Shown one piece after another: positions 8,822-18,205 of a DNA stretch of 64,000 bases. The DNA is from Cerasibacillus sp036516575. GTDB taxonomy: Bacteria; Bacillota; Bacilli; Bacillales; Amphibacillaceae. The first letter of the stretch is position 1. Each line of letters opens with the position of its first letter. The notes beneath the pieces are model-generated. The model had not been told where the DNA came from and made no database searches. It was given only the letters and a program-made list of their open reading frames with translations. The position numbers and the translations under genes were made by a program. Where the stretch lies: NCBI RefSeq assembly GCF_036516575.1, contig NZ_DATBTY010000073.1, positions 124,001 through 188,000 of the forward strand. Direction: 5' to 3'.

Positions 8822-9457
8822 ATGAACATAGATTCTATTTTATTTGATTTAGACGGGACATTATTGAATACAAATGAGCTTATTATCGAATCATTCATCT
8901 ACACATTTGATAAATACGGTTTAGATTTTACTTTAGAAGAAATCAAATCATTTAATGGACCGCCTCTTTTTGAGACATTTAAAAAAATCGACCGAGAGAG
9001 AGCGGAGGAAATGATGGCTGTTTACCGTAAACATAATTTAAGTCATCATGATGACTATGTCACAGCTTTCCCGAATGTGATCGAAACGATTGCTGCACTA
9101 AAAGAAGCTGGTATTAAATTAGCTGTCGTTACAAATAAAATGGGCAAAGGTGTGCAAATGGGACTTGAATTAACAGGTCTAGATCGCTATTTTGAAACGG
9201 TCATTACATTAGGAGATGTAACACATGGTAAGCCACATCCTGAGTCATTGATTAAAGCGATGAATCTTCTTGATGCCAAACCACAAACAACATTAATGGT
9301 CGGTGACAATTATCATGACATTGAAGCGGGACATCGTGCTGGAGTAAAAACGGCTGGCGTGAGCTGGTCTCATAAAGGGCGTGCATTTTTAGAGAGTTAC
9401 CGTCCAACATATATCATCGACGATATGAAGGAATTGCTTAAGCTCATTGGGAGGTAA
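8822..9457 (+). CDS. ppaX: Pyrophosphatase PpaX (HAD family)
   Basis: A 211-residue haloacid-dehalogenase-type phosphatase. Motif I DLDGTLLNT (about 9-17), motif II VVTNK near 102 and motif IV MVGDNYHDIEAG near 160 are all present. In B. subtilis PpaX hydrolyses the pyrophosphate released when HprK acts as phosphorylase, and the gene sits in the hprK operon as here. yvoF follows after 3 bp, so coupling is likely. Naming as PpaX rather than another phosphoglycolate-phosphatase-like protein rests on length and position. Confidence 0.92.
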   Translation: MNIDSILFDLDGTLLNTNELIIESFIYTFDKYGLDFTLEEIKSFNGPPLFETFKKIDRERAEEMMAVYRKHNLSHHDDYVTAFPNVIETIAALKEAGIKLAVVTNKMGKGVQMGLELTGLDRYFETVITLGDVTHGKPHPESLIKAMNLLDAKPQTTLMVGDNYHDIEAGHRAGVKTAGVSWSHKGRAFLESYRPTYIIDDMKELLKLIGR

Positions 9458-9460
9458 ATC

Positions 9461-9973
9461 ATGCGTAAGACAAAGCGTTATCCTGTAAAGGGTTCAAATT
9501 CATTATGGCAAATTTATCGGACAGTTCCATTTTGGAAAGTCGTAAAAAATGTCATTGTTATTTTTATAGCTAGATATATGCCTTTTTTAAGTGTGAAGAA
9601 TTGGTTGTATCGGACCTTTTTACGGATGCGCGTTGGTAAAAAGACGGCTTTCGCTTTAATGGTCGTACCTGATATTATGTTTCCCGAGAAGATATCCGTT
9701 GGTTCAAATACGATTATCGGCTATAATTCAACAATTCTCGCACATGAGTATTTAATCGACGAATACCGACTAGGTGAAGTGAAAATTGGCAGTCATGTGA
9801 TGATTGGTGCCAATACAACCATTTTGCCAGGTGTAACAATTGGAGATGGAGCTATCATTTCAGCAGCAACACTCGTCCATAAAGATGTTCCGGCTGGATC
9901 CTTTGTAGGTGGCAATCCAATGCAGCTCATCTATACAAAAGAAGAAATGGAAGCACGCCAAAAGAACAAATAA
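9461..9973 (+). CDS. yvoF: YvoF-like left-handed beta-helix acetyltransferase
   Basis: A 170-residue member of the hexapeptide-repeat acyltransferases. Imperfect hexapeptide repeats such as VGSNTIIGYNST and IGSHVMIGANTTILPGVTIGDG run from about residue 80 to 145, followed by the common ending VGGNPMQLI. The acceptor substrate is unknown. Its place directly after ppaX matches B. subtilis yvoF. The first 60 residues are basic and hydrophobic and may contact the membrane; that is inference. Confidence 0.85.
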   Translation: MRKTKRYPVKGSNSLWQIYRTVPFWKVVKNVIVIFIARYMPFLSVKNWLYRTFLRMRVGKKTAFALMVVPDIMFPEKISVGSNTIIGYNSTILAHEYLIDEYRLGEVKIGSHVMIGANTTILPGVTIGDGAIISAATLVHKDVPAGSFVGGNPMQLIYTKEEMEARQKNK

Positions 9974-10009
9974 ACTGCTCCTTGATTTAAAAGGAAGGAT
10001 GCGATTCAA

Positions 10010-10552
10010 ATGCAAATACCAAAGGGGATTTTACCAGCCATACGTAGAATAAAAGACTTTGAAGACGCCTTACAGACAACTTCAAAATATGTTATATTTC
10101 TAGAGACGAGATTGTCACAGTTAAATCAACTTGTACGACATGCCAAGCGGTGTCACAAAAAGGTATTAATCCATTTTGATCTAATCCAAGGCCTAAAAGC
10201 CGACGAACATGGCATGGAGTTTCTAATCCATGCCATCAAACCGGATGGTGTTCTATCAACACGTGGTAATGTGATCCAGTTGGCAAAGAAGCACGATCTA
10301 TTAGCTATTCAACGGATATTTTTGCTCGACAGTATCGCTCTAAAAAATAATGTGAAGTTAGTGAAACGCTCACAACCTGATTGTATCGAAGTTTTACCTG
10401 GACTGGTGCCGAGTATGATTCAAATCGTTCATGAAGAAACAGGATTACCGATTATTGCGGGGGGATTAATTCGTGAAGAGTCGGATATTACGACTGCACT
10501 TGAAGCAGGTGCTGTTGCCGTGTCGACATCAGAGCGGGAATTGTGGCAGTAA
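10010..10552 (+). CDS. glpP: Glycerol-3-phosphate responsive antiterminator GlpP
   Basis: A 180-residue GlpP family protein. With glycerol-3-phosphate bound, it acts on the glp leader mRNA and prevents termination before glpD. The family fold is a TIM-barrel-like domain; motifs include HFDLIQGLKADEHGMEF (about 58-74) and the C-terminal GGLIREESDI and AVSTSERELW. The gene directly precedes the glpD leader with its terminator hairpin, so target and regulator are adjacent. No glpF or glpK is present, so uptake and phosphorylation of glycerol must be encoded elsewhere. Confidence 0.93.
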   Translation: MQIPKGILPAIRRIKDFEDALQTTSKYVIFLETRLSQLNQLVRHAKRCHKKVLIHFDLIQGLKADEHGMEFLIHAIKPDGVLSTRGNVIQLAKKHDLLAIQRIFLLDSIALKNNVKLVKRSQPDCIEVLPGLVPSMIQIVHEETGLPIIAGGLIREESDITTALEAGAVAVSTSERELWQ

Positions 10553-10614
10553 TATAAATCCTTTTGTTCGAGTTTGAGCTATGTTATACTTAATGTATCA
10601 AGTAAATATCAATT

Positions 10615-10681
10615 GGTCGGAGAAATGGAGAAACCGCAAATATACTAATCATAGGGGTTAGTATATTTGCGGTTTTTATTT
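10615..10681 (+). terminator. glpD leader terminator (GlpP-controlled)
   Basis: An 18-base perfect inverted repeat (10631-10648 and 10658-10675; arms begin AAACCGCAAATATACTAA) with a 9-nt loop and a following T-tract, lying between glpP and glpD. The segment just before it (TCGGAGAAATGGAGAAA) is the likely antiterminator region. A TATACT -10 element lies near 10584 after a poor -35. The arrangement is the known GlpP-regulated leader of glpD in Bacillus. Confidence 0.88.
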
Positions 10682-10725
10682 TTCCTAAGATAAACAAAAA
10701 GTTTAAATCGATAGGAGACAGGGCA

Positions 10726-12384
10726 ATGAGAACCATCATACGAGATGATATGTTATGTGAGTTGAAAAAAGAGGAAAAACTTGATTTACTGGTGATTGGA
10801 GGGGGGATTACAGGGGCAGGTATTGCTTTAGATGCAACAACAAGAGGATTAAAAACAGCTGTTGTTGATATGCAAGATTTTGCTGCCGGTACATCTAGTC
10901 GTTCTACGAAATTAGTACATGGCGGCTTAAGGTATTTAAAAGGATTAGAATTTAAACTTGTAGCCGAAGTTGGAAAAGAACGAGCTGTCGTTTATGAAAA
11001 TGGTCCACATGTGACAACACCGGAATGGATGATGCTACCATTTCATACCGGAGGAACCTTTGGACCAGTCACAACAAATATTGGTTTACGCTTATATGAT
11101 ACATTAGCAGGCGTTAAAAAAACGGAGCGCCGTCAGATGCTTAATCGGGATGAAACATTAGCCAAAGAACCATTATTAAAGGAAGCAGGGTTAAAAGGTG
11201 CTGGTTATTATGTTGAATATAAAACAGATGATGCGCGTTTAACGATTGAAATCATGAAAAAAGCAGTCGATCATGGCGCGATTGCCGTTAACTATTTAAA
11301 GGTCACCAATTTTATTTATGATCATCGCAAGGTCATAGGTGTACACGTTTTAGACTTATTAACAGGAAAAACCGAAGAAATCTATGCAAAAAAAATTGTG
11401 AATGCTTGTGGACCATGGGTCGATGATTTACGAGAACTTGATGAATCAAAACGAGGAAAACACCTTTACATTACGAAAGGGATACATCTTGTCTTCTCAA
11501 ACGATGTTTTTCCATTACAACAAGCGATCTATTTTGATGCTCCAGATGGTCGGATGATTTTCGCTATTCCACGTGATGGTAAAACATATGTTGGTACGAC
11601 AGATACGCCATATGATAACGACATTGCTCATCCGACAGCGACAGCTGTTGATCGTGATTATATTCTAAATGCCATTCAGAATATGTTCCCAACCCTTTCA
11701 TTAGCGGTTGATGATGTGGAATCGAGTTGGGCAGGGTTGCGACCGTTAATTGCTGAAGACGGTAAAAAACCTGATGAAATTTCACGTAAAGACGAGATTT
11801 TTCATTCCGATTCTGGCTTGTTATCAATTGCTGGTGGAAAATTAACGGGTTATCGTAAAATGGCTGAACAGATTGTTGATATCGTCGTTAAACAGTTTAA
11901 AGAAGAAGAAGGTATTTTGTATTCGAGTTCTATGACAAAAGATTTACCGATTTCAGGTGGTGAAGTTGGTGGTTCAATAGGGTTTCAAGATTTTAAAGTC
12001 AAAGCCGTTGGAGAAGCCGTGCAAGCGGGCATTTGTGAAAAAGATGCCGAGAGACTCGTTAAACGTTATGGCGCTAACGTTAACCAGATTATTAATTTAT
12101 ACAAACAAGAAAAAGAAACGGACCAGCATCAAGAAATTGCCCCGCTCGTCTTAGCGGAGTTGACATATGGCATTGCTAATGAATGGGTCTGTAGACCAAT
12201 CGACTTTTTTATTAGAAGAACAGGTGCATTATTTTTCGATATTGATTGGGTACGTGAACATAAACAATCCGTATGTAATCATATGGCGAAAATTTTTGAA
12301 TGGACAACTGAAGAACACAAAGCAGCTGTTAACGAATTAGATAAAGCGATACAAGATGCAGTAGCATTTCCGGAAAACGAATAA
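10726..12384 (+). CDS. glpD: Aerobic glycerol-3-phosphate dehydrogenase
   Basis: A 552-residue FAD-dependent, membrane-associated enzyme that oxidises glycerol-3-phosphate to dihydroxyacetone phosphate and passes electrons to menaquinone. The dinucleotide-binding motif GGGITGAGIALDA lies near residues 25-37, followed by the GlpD signatures GTSSRSTKLVHGGLRYL (about 59-75) and, later, AGLRPLIAED and SIAGGKLTGYRKMAE. The ATG follows AGGAGACAGGGCA. Expression should depend on the upstream hairpin and GlpP. It is transcribed alone and ends in its own terminator. Confidence 0.96.
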   Translation: MRTIIRDDMLCELKKEEKLDLLVIGGGITGAGIALDATTRGLKTAVVDMQDFAAGTSSRSTKLVHGGLRYLKGLEFKLVAEVGKERAVVYENGPHVTTPEWMMLPFHTGGTFGPVTTNIGLRLYDTLAGVKKTERRQMLNRDETLAKEPLLKEAGLKGAGYYVEYKTDDARLTIEIMKKAVDHGAIAVNYLKVTNFIYDHRKVIGVHVLDLLTGKTEEIYAKKIVNACGPWVDDLRELDESKRGKHLYITKGIHLVFSNDVFPLQQAIYFDAPDGRMIFAIPRDGKTYVGTTDTPYDNDIAHPTATAVDRDYILNAIQNMFPTLSLAVDDVESSWAGLRPLIAEDGKKPDEISRKDEIFHSDSGLLSIAGGKLTGYRKMAEQIVDIVVKQFKEEEGILYSSSMTKDLPISGGEVGGSIGFQDFKVKAVGEAVQAGICEKDAERLVKRYGANVNQIINLYKQEKETDQHQEIAPLVLAELTYGIANEWVCRPIDFFIRRTGALFFDIDWVREHKQSVCNHMAKIFEWTTEEHKAAVNELDKAIQDAVAFPENE

Positions 12385-12413
12385 ATAGAGCACCCCATAT
12401 CGATTCAAATAAC

Positions 12414-12452
12414 AAGCAGAGAAATCAGTAACGATTTTCTCTGCTTATTATT
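12414..12452 (+). terminator. Terminator after glpD
   Basis: AAGCAGAGAAATC pairs with GATTTTCTCTGCTT, followed by ATTATTTTAT. The stem is a variant of the recurring AGCGGAGAAA family of terminators in this window. Confidence 0.85.
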
Positions 12453-12908
12453 TTATCTAAAGAATAATGTTTGCCAGAATTAACTGTTTACATATGAAGC
12501 GTAGGGGACGAATAAAAGCCGTTATATGCTTCCATTTTATCAAGTCCATTATTAGTGCCATAGTTATAACGTATTGAGAACTCCAATGCATATCATCATA
12601 AATTTAATCAGGTATATTGCTTGTTTCTATATAAGTCTAGACAAAAAAAGTACCCAAAGGTTGTAAAGACTAATCAAAAAGGTTTTTTATGATAAATTGC
12701 TCTTCTTTATCTTCAAAAACAACATCAAGAAAAATATAAAGATAGCCACAATGATTTCTGTTGTTAATAGTACAGAAATAGAAGTCATGAACTCAGCACA
12801 TTTCAAATTTTATTATAAAGAAGCTTATAAACCTAACTATTCGTCGAAAGAAGGCTAGATATGTTATAATTTGTACGGTGTAAATTATGAAAAAAGATTG
12901 GGGTTATT
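12453..12908. other. Gene-poor stretch with possible small or decayed minus-strand frames
   Basis: No confident gene. On the minus strand 12687-12788 is a 33-codon frame of hydrophobic character (begins MTSISVLLTTEIIVAIFIFF) with no clear ribosome site. A second short minus frame near 12480-12585 reads like coding sequence (RYNYGTNNGLDKMEAYNGF) but has no start and may be a remnant. Near the right end an extended -10 element TGTTATAAT (12862-12870) probably serves the TPR gene. Confidence 0.3.
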
Positions 12909-13901
12909 ATGCAAGTATCCATTAAGAAACAAAAGCAGAACAATGTTGTCCCATTTGTACCTGAAGGCGATTTTTACTTTTCACGTGGTGTGAAAGCTTT
13001 TCAAAAGAGAAAATTCGACAACGCATTAAAATGGATTCAAAAAGCTGTGGAAAAATCACCAGAAGATCCATTGTATCAATGCCAGATGTCTATTATATAT
13101 ACTGAAATCGGCTTGTTTCATAAAGCAAATGAAGTATTAACTAACGTACTAAATATAGAGAATGAACAATACAGTGATTGTTTTTATTTACTGGCAAATA
13201 ATTATGCCCATCTTGGTTTATTATCCGATGCTAGAAAATATGCAGAAACATATTTGGAGCAAGAGCCCAATGGTGATTTTTCTGAAGAAGCGGAAGAGTT
13301 ATTAGAAATCATTGACTTAGAGGAACAAGATGATTGGCTCTTAGATGATGAGGATGAATTGATTATTTATCAGGAAACCGCCTTTTACTATATTGAATCA
13401 ATGAATTGGGAAAAGGCGTTGCTCGTTTTAGAAGAAATGTTATTACTTTTCCCCGACCATAAACAGGCAAAACATGATTATGCACATGCATTGTTTTTCA
13501 CAGGAGAAAAGGAAGTAGCATATCAAATAGAACGAGATGAATTAGCGGAAAACCCATCCTCTCTAAATAGCTATACGAATTTAGCTTTATTTTATTTCCT
13601 TGATGAAAAACAATCGGAATATGAAACATTTATTCGTGCATTACTAAATATATACCCGATTCATGACCATCAAAAGTTAAGAATTGCTATTGTATTAGCG
13701 AGAACTGGTCATATTGAATTGGCCTATGACCGTTTTAGAATGATTAATAAGGAGTCAGTAAAAGGACATTTATCATATTTTAGATGGTACAGTTATACCC
13801 TTTTTCATGTTGAAAATGAGGAAAAGGCAGCAACACTTTGGGAAGAGGGATGTAAAAAACACCCAATTATGTCAAAAGAAGTACAATCGTGGAAAAGGTG
13901 A
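12909..13901 (+). CDS. Tetratricopeptide-repeat protein (YvcD-like position)
   Basis: A 330-residue, acidic, cytoplasmic protein made of TPR-like helical pairs, for example residues 28-61 (AFQKRKFDNALKWIQKAVEK), about 62-95 and about 155-190. No enzymatic motif is visible, so a scaffold or adaptor role is the most that can be said. In B. subtilis a TPR protein, YvcD, lies at the equivalent place before trxB; this protein is shorter. ATG 12909 follows GATTGGGGTTATT. Confidence 0.75.
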   Translation: MQVSIKKQKQNNVVPFVPEGDFYFSRGVKAFQKRKFDNALKWIQKAVEKSPEDPLYQCQMSIIYTEIGLFHKANEVLTNVLNIENEQYSDCFYLLANNYAHLGLLSDARKYAETYLEQEPNGDFSEEAEELLEIIDLEEQDDWLLDDEDELIIYQETAFYYIESMNWEKALLVLEEMLLLFPDHKQAKHDYAHALFFTGEKEVAYQIERDELAENPSSLNSYTNLALFYFLDEKQSEYETFIRALLNIYPIHDHQKLRIAIVLARTGHIELAYDRFRMINKESVKGHLSYFRWYSYTLFHVENEEKAATLWEEGCKKHPIMSKEVQSWKR

Positions 13902-13978
13902 GCAAATAGATAGACGAAACAGGATAATTCTTATACGCTAAGAATAACAGTTATAAAATAGAAAGAGAGTTGATGATG

Positions 13979-14932
13979 ATGTCTGAAGAAAGAATGTATG
14001 ATGTTGTCATTGCAGGAGCAGGACCAGCTGGTATGACGGCAGCTGTATATGCCTCTCGTGCTAATTTAGACACATTAATGATTGAAAGAGGAATTCCAGG
14101 TGGGCAAGTTGCTAATACGGAAGACGTCGAAAACTATCCTGGATTCGATCATATACTTGGACCAGATTTATCAAATAAAATGTTTGAGCATGCAAAGAAA
14201 TTTGGCGCTGAATATGCATACGGTGATATTTCAGAAGTTGTTGATCATGGAGAGTATAAAGTCGTAAAGGCAGGCGACCAAGAATATAAAACGCGAACAG
14301 TTATTATTGCAACTGGTGCAGAACAGAAGAAAATTGGTATTCCAGGTGAAGAAGAGTTTGTCGGTCGTGGAGTATCTTACTGTGCTGTTTGTGATGGTGC
14401 CTTTTTTAAGGACAAAGAACTCGTTGTTATCGGTGGCGGAGACTCTGCCGTTGAAGAAGGCATTTATTTGACTAAATTTGCTAAAAAAGTAACAATTATT
14501 CACCGTCGTGACGAGCTTAGAGCACAAAAGATTATCCAAGAACGTGCATTTAATAATGACAAGATTGAATTTATTTGGAACACAGAAGCAGAAGAAATCA
14601 ATGGGCCAGATGGTAAAGTAAGTAGCCTGTCATTAGTCAATCGTGAAACAGGCGATAAATCAACATTTGAAACAGACGGTGTGTTCATTTATATTGGAAC
14701 AATCCCATTAAGTGAACCGTTCAAATCATTAGGTATTACAAATGATGAAGGATACATTCCAACAAATGAAGAAATGGAAACAAATATCCCTGGTATTTAT
14801 GCAGCTGGTGATGTTCGTGAGAAAAAACTTCGCCAAATTGTTACAGCAACAGGTGATGGAAGTATCGCAGCAGAAGCAGCGATTGCATATATAGAAGAAT
14901 TGAAAGAAAAAGAAAAGGCAGCAACATCTTAA
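13979..14932 (+). CDS. trxB: Thioredoxin reductase
   Basis: A 317-residue FAD/NADPH flavoprotein that reduces thioredoxin. The FAD motif GAGPAGMTAAVYASR lies near 13-27, the redox-active CAVC near 136-139 (SYCAVCDGAFF), the NADPH motif VIGGGDSAVEEG near 153-164 and the second FAD motif GIYAAGDVR near 275-283. The start region reads TTG ATG ATG ATG TCT; MSEER matches the usual start, giving 13979, 9 nt after GAAAGAGAG. A terminator follows directly, so it is transcribed apart from rapZ. Confidence 0.96.
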   Translation: MSEERMYDVVIAGAGPAGMTAAVYASRANLDTLMIERGIPGGQVANTEDVENYPGFDHILGPDLSNKMFEHAKKFGAEYAYGDISEVVDHGEYKVVKAGDQEYKTRTVIIATGAEQKKIGIPGEEEFVGRGVSYCAVCDGAFFKDKELVVIGGGDSAVEEGIYLTKFAKKVTIIHRRDELRAQKIIQERAFNNDKIEFIWNTEAEEINGPDGKVSSLSLVNRETGDKSTFETDGVFIYIGTIPLSEPFKSLGITNDEGYIPTNEEMETNIPGIYAAGDVREKKLRQIVTATGDGSIAAEAAIAYIEELKEKEKAATS

Positions 14933-14942
14933 TAAAAATTGG

Positions 14943-14976
14943 AAAGTTGATAAGTGTTCAAGCTTATCAACTTTTT
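14943..14976 (+). terminator. Terminator after trxB
   Basis: AAAGTTGATAAG and CTTATCAACTTT around an 8-nt loop, then TTTT. Confidence 0.9.
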
Positions 14977-15085
14977 CATTGTGAAAGTAATTTCAATTTA
15001 ATCACCCTGTAACACGAGCGAAATAAACTTTTCATATAATGGGATTAATAATGACCCCCCTTTTTAATTATAAGATATATCTTAG

Positions 15086-15118
15086 GCACAGATTTCTCTC
15101 TCGTCTGTGCTTTTTTTT
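15086..15118 (+). terminator. Orphan terminator before rapZ
   Basis: GCACAGA and TCTGTGC with an 11-nt loop and eight Ts. It lies 110 bp beyond the trxB terminator, and no gene lies between the two. TATAAT at about 15036-15041 could start a short transcript ending here, though its -35 is poor. It may end a small RNA or be a relic. Confidence 0.7.
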
Positions 15119-15137
15119 GCCTAAAAATGGGATTATT

Positions 15138-15155
15138 CACTACTTCGGAATAGTG
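15138..15155. promoter_or_regulatory. Near-palindrome upstream of rapZ
   Basis: CACTACTTCGGAATAGTG is an 18-bp near-perfect palindrome (two mismatched positions) about 30 bp before a TATAAT -10 element at 15184-15189. It could be an operator for the rapZ-yvcK-whiA operon. I recognise no regulator. Confidence 0.35.
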
Positions 15156-15267
15156 GTATGTCCCTCATATTCATTGTATACTATATAATATATGTGTTTT
15201 TTTACAATGATTAATGCATATTCATTAGTAAGCAGCTATTAAAGTAGCGATAGAAAGGAGAGTATGC

Positions 15268-16152
15268 ATGACAAATCAACGAAGTGAAACAAAATTAGTT
15301 ATTATTACCGGCATGTCAGGTGCTGGAAAAACGGTGGCTATTCAAAGCTTTGAAGACCTAGGCTATTATTGTGTAGATAATTTACCACCAACATTATTAC
15401 CAAAGTTTCTTGAATTAATGAGGGACTCTACAAATACGATTCAAAAAGTGGCTCTTGTCATTGACCTAAGAGCACGTGAATTCTTTGAGAACTTATTCGA
15501 ATCTTTAGATGCATTAAGTGATGAAGAATCATTTGATGAACATATATTGTTTTTAGATGCAGAAGATGAGCAACTTGTCAGCCGTTATAAAGAAACGAGA
15601 CGCTCTCACCCTCTAGCTGTCGGTGATTTACCGTTAAAAGGAATTAAACAAGAAAGACTTTTACTTGATGAATTAAAAGGGCGTGCTCAACATATTATCG
15701 ATACAACGAATTTAAAACCGAAAGAGCTACGCGAGAAAATTTTAAAAGCATATAGCGAAGAAGAACAAGAAGTATTTTCAGTTCATTTATTATCATTTGG
15801 TTTTAAATACGGCTTGCCGATTGATGCAGATTTAGTTTTTGATGTACGCTTTTTACCAAATCCACATTACGTCCCGAATCTTCAACCTTTAACAGGATTG
15901 AATGCCGATGTATCATCATACGTCTTTAAATGGTCTGATACACAGAAGTTCCAAGAGAAAGTGATTGATATGTTAGAATTTATGCTTCCGTTATATAAAA
16001 AGGAAGGAAAATCACAGCTTGTCGTCGCCATCGGATGTACAGGTGGACAACATCGTTCTGTTGCACTAGCAGAGTATTTCGCTAAATTTCTTTCGAAAGA
16101 TTATATTACACATATTACACATCGTGATATTGATAAGCGGAAAGGATTATAG
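15268..16152 (+). CDS. rapZ: RapZ family nucleotide-binding protein (YvcJ)
   Basis: A 294-residue P-loop protein of the RapZ/YvcJ family. Walker A GMSGAGKT lies near residues 15-22; the C-terminal domain carries FGFKYGLPIDADLVFDVRFLPNP and IGCTGGQHRSV. In E. coli RapZ is an RNase adaptor for a small RNA in amino-sugar control; the Bacillus protein binds GTP/ATP and affects competence. It leads rapZ-yvcK-whiA, with 4 bp to yvcK. ATG 15268 follows AAAGGAGAG. Confidence 0.95.
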   Translation: MTNQRSETKLVIITGMSGAGKTVAIQSFEDLGYYCVDNLPPTLLPKFLELMRDSTNTIQKVALVIDLRAREFFENLFESLDALSDEESFDEHILFLDAEDEQLVSRYKETRRSHPLAVGDLPLKGIKQERLLLDELKGRAQHIIDTTNLKPKELREKILKAYSEEEQEVFSVHLLSFGFKYGLPIDADLVFDVRFLPNPHYVPNLQPLTGLNADVSSYVFKWSDTQKFQEKVIDMLEFMLPLYKKEGKSQLVVAIGCTGGQHRSVALAEYFAKFLSKDYITHITHRDIDKRKGL

Positions 16153-16156
16153 AGAA

Positions 16157-17119
16157 ATGAATACAATTCAAGATAAACCGCGGATTGTAGTCATTGGTGG
16201 TGGGACAGGCATGCCCGTATTATTACGTGGTTTGAAAAATATGCCTATTGATTTAACAGCTTTAGTGACAGTAGCTGATGATGGTGGGAGCACTGGAAGG
16301 TTACGTCAAGAAATAGACATGCCTGCACCAGGAGACATTAGGAATGTCATTGCAGCTATGTCAGATGTCGAGCCGATATTAATTGATTTGTTTCAGCATC
16401 GTTTTTCCATTGAAAACGGGCTATCTGGACATTCGATGGGGAATTTGTTATTAGCTGCCATGGCTTCTGTTACGGGTGATTTCTACACAGGTGTTAAAGA
16501 ACTATCACGCGCATTTGGGGTAAAGGGCAAGATTTATCCTATTTCCAATGAAAATTTACAATTACATGCGGAAATGGCAGATGGAACAATTATTTCAGGT
16601 GAATCAAATATCCCGCTAGCTCGTAAAAAGATTGAACGTGTTTATTTAACACCTGAACATGCTCAACCATTTCCACATGCCATCGAAGCGATTGAACAGG
16701 CTGATCTTGTCGTCATTTCACCAGGTAGTCTCTACACGAGTATTTTGCCGAATTTAATTATCCCACGAATTGATCAGGCACTCCAAAAGACAAAAGCGAA
16801 AGTTGCTTACGTATGTAATGTGATGACTCAGTTAGGGGAAACGACGAACTACACAGCGGCTGATCACGCACAGGCCATTATTGATCATGTAGGTGATAAC
16901 TGTTTAGATGCTATTATTGTCCATAATGAATCAATTAGTGATAAAATGCGCCAGCGTTATGCTATAGAGCAGGCAGCTCCTGTTGCTTTGGATCGAAATC
17001 GATTAATCGATATGGGGATTGAAGTAATTGAAGGCGATATTATTACCAATCAATATAAAACGATCCGACATGATACAGAAAAAATTTCAACATTATTATA
17101 TTCACTAGTCGTTCAGTGA
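16157..17119 (+). CDS. yvcK: Gluconeogenesis factor YvcK (MgfK)
   Basis: A 320-residue member of the CofD/YvcK family. The N-terminal nucleotide-binding motif VVIGGGTGMPVLLRGLK and ADDGGSTGRLR are visible. In B. subtilis it binds UDP-sugars and is needed for growth on gluconeogenic carbon sources and for placing PBP1. The frame is open back into rapZ, but ATG 16157, 4 bp after the rapZ stop and behind GGAAAGGAT, gives the family N-terminus. It is the middle gene of a three-gene operon. Confidence 0.94.
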   Translation: MNTIQDKPRIVVIGGGTGMPVLLRGLKNMPIDLTALVTVADDGGSTGRLRQEIDMPAPGDIRNVIAAMSDVEPILIDLFQHRFSIENGLSGHSMGNLLLAAMASVTGDFYTGVKELSRAFGVKGKIYPISNENLQLHAEMADGTIISGESNIPLARKKIERVYLTPEHAQPFPHAIEAIEQADLVVISPGSLYTSILPNLIIPRIDQALQKTKAKVAYVCNVMTQLGETTNYTAADHAQAIIDHVGDNCLDAIIVHNESISDKMRQRYAIEQAAPVALDRNRLIDMGIEVIEGDIITNQYKTIRHDTEKISTLLYSLVVQ

Positions 17120-17140
17120 TAATAAGAAGGAGGGAGCGTT

Positions 17141-18082
17141 TTGTCCTTTGCTTCTGAAATAAAAAATGAATTAACACGAATTGAATCAGATTCATGTTGT
17201 ATGATAGCGGAATTATCTGCATTAATTCGTATGAACGGGGTCATTTCATTTTCTGAGCATGGATATGCTTTAGACGTACCGACGGAAAATGCTGCGATAG
17301 CAAGAAGAATTTATACGTTAGTAAAAGAAAAGTATAATCTTCCGATTGACTTGCTCGTTCGTAAAAAAATGAAGCTAAAGAAGAACAATGTCTACATCGT
17401 TCGTATTACGACAAAAGTTCGAGAGTTACTTCAAAACTTAAAAATTTTTGATGAGGAACCTTACACATTTGTTCATGACATATCAAATGAAATTGTTAAA
17501 AAAACATGCTGTAAACGCGCCTATTTACGTGGTGCATTTTTAGCAGGTGGTTCCACTAACAATCCAGAAACGTCATCATACCATTTAGAAATATTTAATG
17601 TGTATAAAGATCATAATAAAGCGTTATGTGATTTAATGAATGGATTTGGATTAAGAGCAAAACAGTTAAAGAGAAGAAATGGTTATATTGTTTACTTAAA
17701 AGAGGCGGAGAAAATCACCGAATTTCTAAGCATTGTTGGGGCGCATAATGCGTTGTTTAAATTTGAAGATGTCCGGATTGTACGGGATATGAGAAATTCA
17801 GTTAATCGGCTCGTTAATTGTGAAACAGCGAATATAAATAAGACAATCGGTGCCGCGTTTAGACAAATGGAAAACATTAAGCTGATTGAGCGTACCATCG
17901 GGTTAGACGCCTTACCAGATAGACTTCGCGAAGTAGCTATTGCAAGGATGGATAATGAAGAAGTATCACTAAAAGAATTAGGCGAATTAATTCCAAGTGG
18001 AAAAATATCTAAATCAGGTGTTAATCATCGGATGAAGAGAATAGATGAAATTGCGGATAAAATACGCGACGGAAAAATTTAA
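17141..18082 (+). CDS. whiA: DNA-binding protein WhiA
   Basis: A 313-residue WhiA protein: an N-terminal LAGLIDADG homing-endonuclease-like fold (RAYLRGAFLAGGSTNNPETSYH region near 127-150) without nuclease function, and a C-terminal helix-turn-helix (about 265-305, VSLKELGELIPSGKISKSGVNHR). In Streptomyces it controls sporulation; in Bacillus it binds DNA and influences division and chromosome segregation. The start is TTG 17141 after AAGGAGGGAG. It is the third gene of the rapZ operon. Confidence 0.96.
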   Translation: MSFASEIKNELTRIESDSCCMIAELSALIRMNGVISFSEHGYALDVPTENAAIARRIYTLVKEKYNLPIDLLVRKKMKLKKNNVYIVRITTKVRELLQNLKIFDEEPYTFVHDISNEIVKKTCCKRAYLRGAFLAGGSTNNPETSSYHLEIFNVYKDHNKALCDLMNGFGLRAKQLKRRNGYIVYLKEAEKITEFLSIVGAHNALFKFEDVRIVRDMRNSVNRLVNCETANINKTIGAAFRQMENIKLIERTIGLDALPDRLREVAIARMDNEEVSLKELGELIPSGKISKSGVNHRMKRIDEIADKIRDGKI

Positions 18083-18205
18083 GAGCAATAAGATAGATAA
18101 TAGTTAACGTTTTAAAAGGAACATGGTATAATAACAAGTATTTATAGTCGTGTTTACTTATCATTTTTTTGAGAGCGTTTCCTAAGATTGGAGAGGATGA
18201 TATCA

